A stretch of DNA of 11,568 nt from the NCBI GenBank assembly GCA_964556705.1, contig CAZKXX010000110.1, positions 1-11,568 of the forward strand, read 5' to 3'. The notes beneath the pieces were generated by a model. The model saw only the letters and a program-made list of their open reading frames with translations. It did not search any database and was not told the origin of the DNA. Every line of letters starts with the position of its first letter. Within the stretch, counting starts at the first letter, position 1. Source of the stretch: CAZKXX01 sp964556705 (GTDB lineage Bacteria; Acidobacteriota; Terriglobia; UBA7540). Shown here piece by piece: positions 1 through 6,589 of the stretch. The position numbers were made by a program, and so were the translations under genes.

Positions 1-459
1 GACTTCCACCCGTTGTCCGGCCTTCAGATCGATTTCCGCCAGATAAGGGCGCATGGCCTGCGGGTGGACGTCAAGGACCATGGCGCGGGTGGAGTTCTCG
101 GTCTCGAAAAGAACGGTAAAGTAGCGGTTGCGCTTGCCGCCGAAGATCGGGCTGATGATGGTCGGCCGCACTTTCCATTTCAGCTTGGCGCGGCGCACTT
201 TGCGGCTCAGGTTGCGGCGATATTCCATGTGGCGGACGGAATGGAAGGGGATGTTGATCGAGCCGCTCGAGCAGCGGAACGTCATGCCCTCCGGCGTTAG
301 CTCGAGCTGCCCCTCGCAGCCCGTGATGACGTTCTCCGTCCCGCCCACATACTTGAAGGGCGTGAGGAGTTGTTCCTGGCGCGCCGGCGCCGGAATGGCG
401 GCGAGCAGCAGGGCGGTCAGCCCCGCGGCGACTCGAACCAGAACCTGGGTTCCCATCAT
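1..459 (-). CDS. Secreted protein of unknown function (3' end cut by window)
   Basis: I do not recognise this family. Reading leftwards from ATG 459-457 the frame stays open for 153 codons to base 1, so the C-terminus lies outside the window. The product starts MMGTQVLVRVAAGLTALLLAAIPAPARQ, a signal peptide with a hydrophobic stretch at about residues 7-22 and probable cleavage near APA/RQ. The mature part is basic and beta-rich (CEGQLELTPEGMTFRCSSGS, then an RRNLSRKVRRAKLKWK patch) with two cysteines, suggesting a small exported beta-domain protein. A GGAG lies about 11 bases before the first ATG. It follows the TonB-like gene on the same strand after 117 bp, so co-transcription is possible but not shown. 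The gene is likely real because of the signal peptide and ribosome site; its function is unknown. Confidence 0.65.
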   Translation of the reverse strand, partial: MMGTQVLVRVAAGLTALLLAAIPAPARQEQLLTPFKYVGGTENVITGCEGQLELTPEGMTFRCSSGSINIPFHSVRHMEYRRNLSRKVRRAKLKWKVRPTIISPIFGGKRNRYFTVLFETENSTRAMVLDVHPQAMRPYLAEIDLKAGQRVEV

Positions 460-576
460 GTTCTTGGTGTCTCCGAAGATCAGAAAGCGGGATCGCGGCC
501 GCCGGCGGGTTTACCGCTCCCTCTGAGTTGGGATGCGCCCCGGCCACCGGGCGTTGCGCGGGGAGAAGGCTGGAGG

Positions 577-1305
577 TCATTGCCCTCCTGCGTCCGCGGC
601 GCCGGCGCGCTCTCCGGTGTGAACGGGCACGTCCACTTCCAGATACCAGGGGACGGTCACCGCTCCCCAGCGCGCGGGGCGGAATCTCCAATCCCCGACG
701 TGCTGGCGCGCCAACTGATAATCACGCGGCGAGCCGGACATCGGCTTCGCGTCGAGCATTCCCCCGTCCTCGCCGACCAGGACGCGCATGCGAACGACGG
801 GCGCGCCGGTGGCGGGCGGCGGAGGTTCGACGACCTCCGGCAGACGGATCTGGCGCTCCAGGTATTCCTCCGGTTTCGGCGGGAGGGTGCCGACCTTGCG
901 CACTCGCAGGTTGAAATTCACGTCCACCATCGCGCGGAACTCCCTGGCATCGCCGCCCCGGCGAAAAGGACGGAAGAGCCAGCGCCTGACCGCCTTCAGC
1001 GCCGAAGCAGCGAGCAACGGATGGCCCTCCACGACGCGCGCGTCCTGCACTTCGCCTTCTTCGCTCACGGTGATCTGAATCCTCACCGGCCCTTGAATGT
1101 AGTTCATCCGGGCCACGGGCGGATAGTCGGGCGTCACGGGACGAACCACGAGCTTTGCGGCCGTCCGGGAATCGATGAGCACCGGCGCTTTCCCGTCCGC
1201 AGGATCGCCGGCGGCGTCGGAAGGATGCGCCCGCGCAAAGCCCGCGGCAACGATCGTGACCACGGCCAGAGCGGGCGCGAATCTGCGCCTATCCTTCGGA
1301 TTCAA
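577..1305 (-). CDS. TonB C-terminal-domain (energy-transducer-like) periplasmic protein
   Basis: The 242-residue product begins with a basic n-region and a hydrophobic segment (about residues 10-25, ALAVVTIVAAGFARA), so it is exported or anchored. Residues about 56-120 read as a TonB C-terminal domain: PDYPPVAR, GPVRIQITVSEEGEVQDARV, then a helix and WLFRPFRRGG. A second, weaker copy follows at about 170-230 (VVRMRVLVGEDGGMLDAKPM, DWRFRPARWG, then a final beta strand). The long Pro-rich periplasm-spanning linker of classical TonB is missing; only PEVVEPPPPATG separates the copies. Such short proteins are often annotated as energy transducer TonB without proven coupling to ExbBD. The start is TTG at 1305-1303, preceded by AGGTGATC, a perfect match to the anti-Shine-Dalgarno end of 16S rRNA. 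It overlaps the end of acpS by 17 bp, which implies translational coupling. The family call is good; the role is unknown. Confidence 0.8.
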   Translation of the reverse strand: MNPKDRRRFAPALAVVTIVAAGFARAHPSDAAGDPADGKAPVLIDSRTAAKLVVRPVTPDYPPVARMNYIQGPVRIQITVSEEGEVQDARVVEGHPLLAASALKAVRRWLFRPFRRGGDAREFRAMVDVNFNLRVRKVGTLPPKPEEYLERQIRLPEVVEPPPPATGAPVVRMRVLVGEDGGMLDAKPMSGSPRDYQLARQHVGDWRFRPARWGAVTVPWYLEVDVPVHTGERAGAADAGGQ

Positions 1306-1672
1306 AGATCACCTGTGCCACGACGTAGCGGTCGGAATGCGAAATCGAAAGCGCCATGTGCGCCACGCCCAGGTCGCGAGCGAGCTGCTCGGCGCGGCCC
1401 GTGAGCAGCAGTTCGGGCTTGCCGCTCGGCAGGTGCGTGACTTCAACGTCGAGCCAGCGCACGCCCTCGCGCCAGCCGGTGCCGAGCGCCTTGAACGCCG
1501 CTTCTTTGGCGGCAAAGCGGGCCGCGTAGCGCTCCGCGCGGTTGCGGAAGCGCTCGCAATATTCAATTTCCCGCGGCGTGTAAAGGCGTCGCGCGAACCG
1601 TTCGCCGTGCCGATCCAGCGCCTCTTCGATCCGCGACGTCTCGACGATGTCCACGCCGGTTCCGACGATCAT
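1289..1672 (-). CDS. acpS: Holo-[acyl-carrier-protein] synthase
   Basis: This 127-residue protein has the usual AcpS length. AcpS transfers the 4'-phosphopantetheine arm of coenzyme A to a serine of acyl carrier protein, making the active holo form needed for fatty-acid synthesis in the cytoplasm. Both signature motifs are present: GTGVDIVE at residues 4-11 with the Mg-binding Asp8, and FAAKEAAFKALG at 53-64 with the second Mg ligand Glu57 and Lys61. The C-terminal ALSISHSDRYVVAQVIFE is the family's usual closing strand pair. The start is ATG 1672-1670, placing MIVGTGVDIVE at the N-terminus as in homologues. The gene lies 36 bp after the RsbRD-like gene and overlaps the TonB-like gene by 17 bp, so the three probably share a transcript. 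No key residue is missing. Confidence 0.95.
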   Translation of the reverse strand: MIVGTGVDIVETSRIEEALDRHGERFARRLYTPREIEYCERFRNRAERYAARFAAKEAAFKALGTGWREGVRWLDVEVTHLPSGKPELLLTGRAEQLARDLGVAHMALSISHSDRYVVAQVIFESEG

Positions 1673-1708
1673 CCCCGGGGGTGTCTCCGCGCCAGTCCCG
1701 GCTCGAAT

Positions 1709-2173
1709 TCAGGCAGCGGGTGCGGCCGCCGGGCGCATCCGCCGGGCCACCTCGCGCTCGTAGCCCCGCACCGTGTAGTACATCGCCTTGTCGAAGAAAT
1801 GCCCTACCAGCCGGTGCAGTTCCTGTTCCTGGTACAGCTCCACGGCCGATTCTACCAGTCCGCACTCGCGGATGTAGTCCCGCAGGTGGTACTTCGTCAA
1901 AATCAGCGCATAGACGACTTCGCTCAGGGGGATTCCTTCGCCGCAGCGTTCCTGGCCGAGGTCCGTGTACCAGGCCTCCACCATCGAGTCGGTCTTCTCG
2001 CTCAGCCAGCGGCCGAGGTTGCGATACACCTCGTACGCGCGCCGGTGTAACTCCGGGCGAGGCAGGAGGTGGTAGGAAGGCGTGCGCGGATTCTTGGCGA
2101 GATCCTCAAGGACCCCGCGCGTGATTTCCTCCGCGTGGGCTTCAATTGTCTGGACGAGGCGCAAAGCGAGCAA
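1709..2173 (-). CDS. RsbRD N-terminal-domain-like sensor protein, stand-alone
   Basis: The helical 154-residue product resembles the RsbRD N-terminal domain (Pfam RsbRD_N), found at the N-terminus of RsbT co-antagonist and other sensory proteins: an N-terminal helix with IEAHAEEITRGVLEDLAKNP, then YHLLPRPELHRRAYEVYRNL, a helix ending in WLSEKTDSMVEAWYTDLG, then GIPLSEVVYALILTKYHLRD. The STAS domain that follows in full RsbR proteins is absent. The frame stays open upstream to about 2530, but that part is antisense to pgeF and lies before the promoter. I therefore chose TTG 2173-2171, which has AGAGG five bases before it and follows a good promoter (2213-2241). TTG 2164 is an alternative. It heads the acpS/TonB-like row. 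The family call is by eye, and the sensed signal and partner are unknown. Confidence 0.7.
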   Translation of the reverse strand: MLALRLVQTIEAHAEEITRGVLEDLAKNPRTPSYHLLPRPELHRRAYEVYRNLGRWLSEKTDSMVEAWYTDLGQERCGEGIPLSEVVYALILTKYHLRDYIRECGLVESAVELYQEQELHRLVGHFFDKAMYYTVRGYEREVARRMRPAAAPAA

Positions 2174-2212
2174 GGTGGCCTCTGCTTTTGGGAGTTTCCC
2201 TGGCTCACCCGC

Positions 2213-2241
2213 ACGATAGCAAATCCGCCGGACGAATTCAA
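2213..2241 (-). promoter_or_regulatory. Sigma-70-type promoter of the RsbRD-acpS-TonB row
   Basis: On the minus strand, TTGAAT (2241-2236) is separated by exactly 17 bases from TATCGT (2218-2213), which carries an extended -10 TG one base upstream. Transcription should start near 2206, giving a leader of about 33 bases before the TTG start at 2173. This core promoter faces away from the pgeF -10 about 60 bp to the right, so the region is a compact divergent control region. Confidence 0.6.
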
Positions 2242-2275
2242 CGAACAAACCAGGACGGGACGCCGGCAAGTGGTG

Positions 2276-2284
2276 TGCTATAGT
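2276..2284 (+). promoter_or_regulatory. Extended -10 promoter of pgeF
   Basis: TGCTATAGT is a full extended -10 (TG-N-TATAGT). No good -35 is seen around 2256-2261, which is common for extended -10 promoters. The predicted transcription start (about 2290-2292) falls just before the chosen GTG at 2294, so the mRNA may be leaderless. Confidence 0.5.
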
Positions 2285-2293
2285 GCGCCCGCT

Positions 2294-3399
2294 GTGGCTC
2301 AGGAGTTTCGTCTTCAGCGTCGCAACGGAATCGAATGGCTGGAATGCGCGCGCCTGGGACGCTGGCCTTGGGTTGTGCATGCCTTCAGCACGCGGCGCGG
2401 CGGGGCGACGGCCCTGGACCTCGCTCGTCCTGCCGGCCGTACTGCGGCTCGCCTTGAGCGTAATCAGCGGGCCTTCCTTTCCGCGCTGGGTGCGCATCGA
2501 TGGCCGTTTGCGTCGCTGCGGCAAATCCATTCTGCTGCCGTCTGGGCTGTGGAGGCGAGCGGCGGCTCAGGCCTCCGATATTTTCCCGCACTGCACCCGA
2601 CCGGGAACGGAGGCCGCGCGGATTCGCCGCCGGGTGACGCGCTGGTGACGGCCCAGCCGNNNNNNNNNNNNNNNNNNNNNNNNNNNNNNNNNNNNNNNNN
2701 NNNNNNNNNNNNNNNNNNNNNNNNNNNNNNNNNNNNNNNNNNNNNNNNNNNNNNNNNNNGAACGGAGGCCGCGCGGATTCGCCGCCGGGTGACGCGCTGG
2801 TGACGGCCCAGCCGGGCATTCTGCTCGGCGTGCGTGTGGCGGATTGCCTGCCGGTGCTGCTGGTGGACCCGCGCCATCGCGTCGTCGCGGCCGTCCACGG
2901 CGGCTGGCGCGGCCTGCTGCGCCGCGTGGTCGAGAAGACGGTGGGCGTGATGCGCGCGCTTTTCGGCACGGATCCGGCCGACGTGCGCGCCGTCCTTGGC
3001 CCTTCGATTCGCGTCTGCTGTTATGCGGTCGGGCAGGAAGTGGTGGAAGCTTATGCCGGGGCGTTTGTGGGCGCGGAGAAGTTTTTCCGGCGCCCGCCGC
3101 CAGGGGATTCATTGCGCGCCCTGCACGAGCGCTATCCGCTGCTGTTTCTTTCCGGCGACCCGCCTGGCCGCGGGCGACACGCGGGACCGGCGGCGCACCT
3201 CGACCTGGTCCGAGTGGCGCGCGAGCAACTCCGCGCAGCGGGAGTGAGAAGAGAAAACGTGCGAGTGTCGGAATTCTGTACGGCCTGTCGCGAAGACCTG
3301 TTCTTTTCACACCGCCGCGACGGCGCGCGCGCGGGACGCATGATGGCGGTCATCGGAATTCGTGCCGGGCGCGGCCGTGGTTCGGGGGCGCGCGGCTAG
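2294..3399 (+). CDS. pgeF: YfiH/PgeF family protein (purine nucleoside phosphorylase/laccase domain), split by a false scaffold gap
   Basis: Members of this family (E. coli YfiH, DUF152/Cu-oxidase_4) act on purine nucleosides and have been described as polyphenol oxidases or as editing enzymes in peptidoglycan synthesis. As written, the gene is interrupted by 100 N and a 55-base duplication, which shifts the frame. Joining 2659 directly to 2815 restores one frame of 316 residues without a stop. The three metal-site residues are then present: His79 in LRQIHSAAVW, Cys133 in RVADCLPVLL and His150 in VAAVHGGWRG. HAFSTRRGG near residue 29 and FFSHRRDGARAGRMMAVIGI at the end are also typical. The start GTG 2294 is chosen because it places the protein just upstream of the conserved region and follows an extended -10; GTG 2270 and 2273 lie within or before that promoter. 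The stop overlaps that of the convergent rlmN. Confidence 0.88.
2605..2814. repeat. Exact 55-base direct duplication flanking the N run (assembly overlap)
   Basis: Bases 2605-2659 are identical to 2760-2814 over 55 positions, immediately on either side of the N run. Removing one copy together with the Ns (155 bases) restores the pgeF frame and a normal family sequence (ALVTAQP followed by GILLGVRVADC). This is best read as an unmerged contig overlap rather than a biological repeat. Confidence 0.9.
2660..2759. other. Scaffold gap of exactly 100 N (probably zero real length)
   Basis: The run is exactly 100 N, a conventional filler length for a gap of unknown size. Because the flanks overlap by 55 bases and the gene continues across them, the true gap is most likely negative (-55). 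Confidence 0.95.
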
Positions 3400-4466
3400 G
3401 GCGCGGCTTCGCCGGCGACGCCCGCCAGGCTCAACTGGCCGCACGCGCCGCGGATGTCCTGCCCGCGCGAAATGCGGATGAAGGCGGGAACGCGCCGGCC
3501 GGTGAGCACCTGCTGGAACGCCAGGACGCGCGCCAGCGGAGACGGCCGGAAGGGAAGTTCCGGACCGGAATTGAAGGGAATCAGGTTCACCTTGGCGCGC
3601 AGGCCGCGCAGCAACTGCACCACGCGCGCCGCGTCCGCGTCCGAGTCGTTGACGCCATCGAGCAGGACGTATTCGAACGTCAGGCGTTCGCGCGGGCCGA
3701 GCGGGAACGCGCGGCAGGCGGCGAGGAGCTCGGCGAGAGGATATTTGCGGTTGAGCGGCATCAGCGCCGTCCGCTGCTCCTCCGTCGAGGCGTTGAGCGA
3801 GACGGCGAGTTTGGGGCGCTTCGGCGCGCGCGCCAGTTCGTAGATTTTCGGCACGATGCCGGCGGTGGAGAGGGTGATGCGACGCAGGGCAATGGCCGGA
3901 CCTTCAGCGTCCCAGAGAATTTCCACGGCGCGCATCACCTCGCGCAGATTGAGCAGCGGCTCGCCCATGCCCATAAAAACGACATTCAGACGAGAGCGCA
4001 CGGGAATCCGCCGCGCTTCGGCCAGCGCCAGCACCTGGCCCACGATTTCGCCCGCCGTCAGGTTGCGCTTCACGCCCAGCAGCGCCGTGAAGCAGAAGCG
4101 GCAATCCACGGCGCAGCCCACCTGGCTGGAAAGGCAGAGCGTGGTGCGGTCATCTTCCGGCATGTAAACGGCTTCGACGGTCTCGCCGTCTTCGAGGCCG
4201 AGGAGATATCGCACCGAGCCGTCGCGGGAGACGAACTCTCGCCGGACTTCCGGATAGGTCACGCGGTAACGCTCAGTGAGGAGGCGGCGGAAATCGCGGT
4301 CGAGGTCGGTAAGCGTGGCGAGGTCGCGCGCGCGGCGGTGATAGAGGCCGCGAAAGATCTGCCTGCCGCGATAGCGCGCCTGGCCGGCGGAGACGGCGAG
4401 CTGCTCGAGTTCGTCGCGGCCGAAGCCGAGAAGATTCGTCTGCGCGGGCGATGACGCGGGATTCAT
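3396..4466 (-). CDS. rlmN: Dual-specificity 23S rRNA/tRNA adenine-C2 methyltransferase RlmN
   Basis: RlmN is a radical-SAM enzyme that methylates C2 of A2503 in 23S rRNA and of A37 in some tRNAs. The sequence shows the radical-SAM cysteine triad in GCAVDCRFCF (C118, C122, C125 counted from the chosen start). It also has the family strings TTLCLSSQVGC, NVVFMGMGEPLLN, ITLSTAGIVPKI, LAVSLNAS, and FEYVLLDGVNDS. The methyl-carrying cysteine lies in the C-terminal RGQDIRGACGQL (C342). The length (356 residues) is normal. The frame opens at GTG 4490, but that codon lies inside the promoter (TTGATG-N17-TAAATT), so ATG 4466 is preferred; it gives a very short leader of about 8 bases. The gene is convergent with pgeF, the two TAG stops sharing the palindrome CTAG at 3396-3399. 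Confidence 0.95.
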   Translation of the reverse strand: MNPASSPAQTNLLGFGRDELEQLAVSAGQARYRGRQIFRGLYHRRARDLATLTDLDRDFRRLLTERYRVTYPEVRREFVSRDGSVRYLLGLEDGETVEAVYMPEDDRTTLCLSSQVGCAVDCRFCFTALLGVKRNLTAGEIVGQVLALAEARRIPVRSRLNVVFMGMGEPLLNLREVMRAVEILWDAEGPAIALRRITLSTAGIVPKIYELARAPKRPKLAVSLNASTEEQRTALMPLNRKYPLAELLAACRAFPLGPRERLTFEYVLLDGVNDSDADAARVVQLLRGLRAKVNLIPFNSGPELPFRPSPLARVLAFQQVLTGRRVPAFIRISRGQDIRGACGQLSLAGVAGEAAP

Positions 4467-4480
4467 GGCAGCCGTCTTCG

Positions 4481-4509
4481 AATTTAACACGCTGTTCGGA
4501 GGCCATCAA
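4481..4509 (-). promoter_or_regulatory. Putative rlmN promoter
   Basis: On the minus strand, TTGATG (4509-4504) is followed after 17 bases by TAAATT (4486-4481). The predicted start near 4474 lies about 8 bases before ATG 4466. Both hexamers match the consensus at four of six positions. Confidence 0.45.
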
Positions 4510-4560
4510 CGCGCGAGAAGCGGGAGCGAAGCTCGCGACGGTGAAAAAGAGAAAACGGGC

Positions 4561-4597
4561 TGGACGGGCCGGAAATGTGTTTATAATCCGTCCGGCC
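4561..4597 (+). promoter_or_regulatory. tetR promoter with possible TetR operator
   Basis: A perfect TATAAT lies at 4582-4587. TGGACG at 4561-4566 could be a -35, though the spacer of 15 is short. An inverted repeat GGCCGGA (4567-4573) ... TCCGGCC (4591-4597) with a 17-base interval is centred on the -10, an arrangement that suits autorepression by a dimeric TetR protein. The left arm is part of a 13-base word, GACGGGCCGGAAA (4563-4575), that recurs at 5238-5250 in the promoter of the next gene. The promoter is fairly sure; the operator is inference. Confidence 0.55.
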
Positions 4598-4619
4598 ATT
4601 CTGCGAACCCTGACCTGAG

Positions 4620-5225
4620 ATGAGTCCACGCCGCGCCAATCCCGAACTTGCCGACCGCCGCCGCGAGACACTGGTCCGCGCCGGCTACGCGGAAATTCTG
4701 GAGAAGGGGATTCTGGCGACGACACTGGATTCGGTGGTGGCGCGCGCCGAATCGAGCAAGGGCGGAGCGCTTTATTACTTTCCGACCAAGGAAGACCTGC
4801 TCTTCGGCGTGCTGAGCTGGCTGCTGGCCCAGGTGGATCGGTCGCTTGAGGAGGTGGCAGCTAGCGGCGACCCGCCACGCTCCCGGCTGGCGGCCGAACT
4901 CGAAGTGCTTTTTCACAGCGTCGAAGTGAACCGCAACCTCTACGTCGCGCTCTTCGACTTCGTCCCGCACGCGACGCGCTCGGAGCGGTTTCGCGCCCTG
5001 TTCGAAACCTTTTTCGAGAACTGCCGGCGGCGCGACCGCACGATTGTGGAGGAGGGCATCCGGCTCCAGCAATTCCGCCGCGTCCGTCCGGACGACGCGG
5101 CGAGCACGATCCGCGCCCTCGTGGACGGCTACTGCCTCCAATGGCTGATGGAGGCCAAGCCGTCGCCGGTGGAGGTGTATCGCGACCGCTGCCGCGCGGT
5201 GCTGGGCGCTTATCTGCTGCGATAG
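4620..5225 (+). CDS. TetR/AcrR family transcriptional regulator
   Basis: The 201-residue protein has the TetR layout: a DNA-binding three-helix domain at residues about 12-58 (RRETLVRAGYAEILEKGI, then LATTLDSVVARAESSKGGAL, then YYFPTKEDLL), followed by an all-helical ligand/dimer domain. SKGGALYYFPTKEDLL closely fits the recognition helix and the following turn of this family. The C-terminal half (QFRRVRPDDAASTIRALVDGYCLQWLM) resembles BetI/TetR_C_6-type regulators, but the ligand cannot be deduced. The start ATG 4620 lies about 26 bases after the predicted transcription start and has no strong Shine-Dalgarno sequence. The gene diverges from rlmN and precedes the PEGA/CPBP/M20 group. Shared promoter words suggest that it controls itself and this group. 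Confidence 0.9.
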   Translation: MSPRRANPELADRRRETLVRAGYAEILEKGILATTLDSVVARAESSKGGALYYFPTKEDLLFGVLSWLLAQVDRSLEEVAASGDPPRSRLAAELEVLFHSVEVNRNLYVALFDFVPHATRSERFRALFETFFENCRRRDRTIVEEGIRLQQFRRVRPDDAASTIRALVDGYCLQWLMEAKPSPVEVYRDRCRAVLGAYLLR

Positions 5226-5235
5226 CCGGCTTGCC

Positions 5236-5264
5236 TTGACGGGCCGGAAACGGAGTGCGAGACT
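5236..5264 (+). promoter_or_regulatory. Putative promoter of the PEGA-CPBP-M20 group, overlapping a tetR-promoter word
   Basis: TTGACG (5236-5241) is followed after 17 bases by GAGACT (5259-5264), which has TG of an extended -10 at 5256-5257. The -10 keeps the important second A and final T but is otherwise weak. GACGGGCCGGAAA at 5238-5250 is identical to 4563-4575 upstream of tetR and covers most of the -35 and part of the spacer, where a bound repressor would block RNA polymerase. The leader to ATG 5359 would be about 88 bases. I saw nothing else in the 133 bp between tetR and the PEGA gene. Confidence 0.45.
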
Positions 5265-5358
5265 AGGCCCACTCTGTTCGCCAGGCCTGCGGATTCACTG
5301 CGGCGTGAAGATGATTCGCAGACCTCGTTCCGTACCCTCATCGAATCGGGAGGGATCG

Positions 5359-6198
5359 ATGAACCTGGGCTTGAGCAGGCCGAATCTCCTTCCATCGGGT
5401 GACGCGACGAAGGCGATGGCTCGGTCCGCGGCGCTCGGGGTATTTCTGGCCGTTGCGTTCGGCACTTCCCAGCTCTGGGCTCAGAACCGCGTGCCCGCCG
5501 GAACGTTGGTGCGGGTGAAGCTGCACTACGATCTGACAACCGAGAACGTCGAGAAGGGGGACCGGCTTGAGTTTGACGTCGTTGACGATGTTGTGGTGGA
5601 CGGCCGCGTCGTGATTCGCGCCGGGGCGGCGGCCTGGGGCCGCGTCCTGGAAGTGAAGGGCGCGGGCAAGAAGCGCGCCAAGAACGCGGAGGTGCAGTTC
5701 CGCTTCGAAACCGTGCGCTCGGTGGACAATCAGGAAATTCCGATTCGCGTCCTCTCCACGAAGCCCAGGAAGAAAGACGCCAGGGAGAACAGCGTCACGG
5801 TCAACACCCCGATTCCCGGCTTGCTGGAGCGGATTGTCGGCGCGCCCAAGGGAAAAGAGTACGCGGCTTATACGGACGCCGATGTGCTCGTGCGCGGCGT
5901 GGAGCCGCAGCCGAAGGCGCCTGTTGCGGCCGCCACGCCGGCGACGCCGCCCGCAGCGGCTGCAGCGGACGCGCCCCCGCCGGTTGAGGAAGAAGCGAGG
6001 GTGGATTTCAACAGCGTTCCGGATGGCGCTGAAATCGTGATTGACGGCGAGTTTCGCGGGATGACGCCTTCGCGCCTGCCGGTGCGCGCGGGCCGGCGCG
6101 CCGTGGAGGTTCGGCTGGCCGGCCATCGGACTTGGACGCGAACGATGGTTGTGGACCCGGGTTCGCGGCCTTCGATTCGCGTGGTCCTCGAGAAATAG
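5359..6198 (+). CDS. Secreted PEGA-domain protein
   Basis: This 279-residue protein has an N-terminal export signal (hydrophobic AALGVFLAVAFG, probable cleavage after TSQLWA at residue 41), a beta-rich middle domain (about 43-180: RVPAGTLVRVKLHYDLTTEN, then VDGRVVIRAGAAAWGRVLEV), an Ala/Pro-rich linker (about 183-210), and a C-terminal PEGA domain (about 213-279: RVDFNSVPDGAEIVIDGEFR, then GMTPSRLPVRAG). PEGA domains are small beta-sandwiches found in bacterial surface and envelope proteins. ATG 5359 is chosen because GGGAGGG stands five bases upstream. ATG 5416 would give a shorter, more typical signal peptide starting MARSAALG and remains possible. The next gene encodes little more than a second PEGA domain. 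The function is likely envelope-associated but not known. Confidence 0.8.
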   Translation: MNLGLSRPNLLPSGDATKAMARSAALGVFLAVAFGTSQLWAQNRVPAGTLVRVKLHYDLTTENVEKGDRLEFDVVDDVVVDGRVVIRAGAAAWGRVLEVKGAGKKRAKNAEVQFRFETVRSVDNQEIPIRVLSTKPRKKDARENSVTVNTPIPGLLERIVGAPKGKEYAAYTDADVLVRGVEPQPKAPVAAATPATPPAAAAADAPPPVEEEARVDFNSVPDGAEIVIDGEFRGMTPSRLPVRAGRRAVEVRLAGHRTWTRTMVVDPGSRPSIRVVLEK

Positions 6199-6221
6199 CG
6201 GAGCGGGGAAGCGGGGCAACG

Positions 6222-6578
6222 ATGAGTCTTCGAAAACCGATCCTGTTGCTCGCCCTAATCGCCATCTCCACGCTGGCTGCTCGCGCCGCCACGGGTTCTT
6301 CGCTTGCGGCCGGTCCGCCAACGCCTCAGGCCGGCGGCGCGACCGGGGGTGCGCGCCAGGAACGCGTCACGGTCGAGTGCTTCTCGATTCCCACGGGCGC
6401 CGAAATCCTTATTGACGGGGATTTCTACGGGCACACGCCCTCAATCCTCAAGCTGACGCCGGCCACGCACCGGCTGGAATTCCAGATGCCCGGCTACCGG
6501 CCCTACTCGCAGACTCTGCGGCTCGCTCCGGGCTCGGGCATCACCACCATCCGCGCCACGCTGGAGAAGCGGGAGTAA
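6222..6578 (+). CDS. Small secreted PEGA-domain protein
   Basis: The 118-residue product consists of a signal peptide (MSLRKPILLLALIAISTLAA, probable cleavage near ARA/AT), a Gly/Ala/Pro-rich stretch to about residue 46, and one PEGA domain (about 48-116: VTVECFSIPTGAEILIDGDF, YGHTPSILKL, then PGYRPYSQTL). The frame is open further upstream, but that part overlaps the preceding gene. ATG 6222 is preferred because a signal peptide starts there and GCGGGG lies upstream. The domain matches the end of the preceding protein in pattern (SVPDGAEIVIDGEFRGMTPS against SIPTGAEILIDGDFYGHTPS), pointing to tandem duplication of the domain. It is 23 bp after that gene and 11 bp before the CPBP gene, so one transcript is likely. 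Confidence 0.85.
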   Translation: MSLRKPILLLALIAISTLAARAATGSSLAAGPPTPQAGGATGGARQERVTVECFSIPTGAEILIDGDFYGHTPSILKLTPATHRLEFQMPGYRPYSQTLRLAPGSGITTIRATLEKRE

Positions 6579-6589
6579 GCCGGACGCGC

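Noticed and set aside
539..551. Hairpin CCCGG-CCA-CCGGG as a terminator after the TonB-like gene
   Set aside because: Only five base pairs and no T run on either side; expected by chance in such GC-rich DNA.
370..1404. Long plus-strand open frame of 344 codons
   Set aside because: Antisense to the TonB-like gene and acpS, both of which have clear family motifs.
1709..2530. The 273-residue version of the RsbRD-like protein
   Set aside because: The extra N-terminus is antisense to pgeF, lies upstream of the promoter at 2213-2241 and does not look like a protein domain.
2294..3399. pgeF as a frameshifted pseudogene
   Set aside because: The shift is fully explained by the 100 N plus the 55-base duplicate. 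The joined sequence is intact with all key residues.
2844..4454. Long plus-strand open frame of 536 codons
   Set aside because: It runs through pgeF in another frame and antisense through rlmN. Composition is Arg/Ala/Gly-rich as expected for a shadow frame in high-GC DNA.
5338..6321. Long minus-strand open frame of 327 codons
   Set aside because: Antisense to the PEGA genes. His/Arg-rich shadow composition and no signal or domain.
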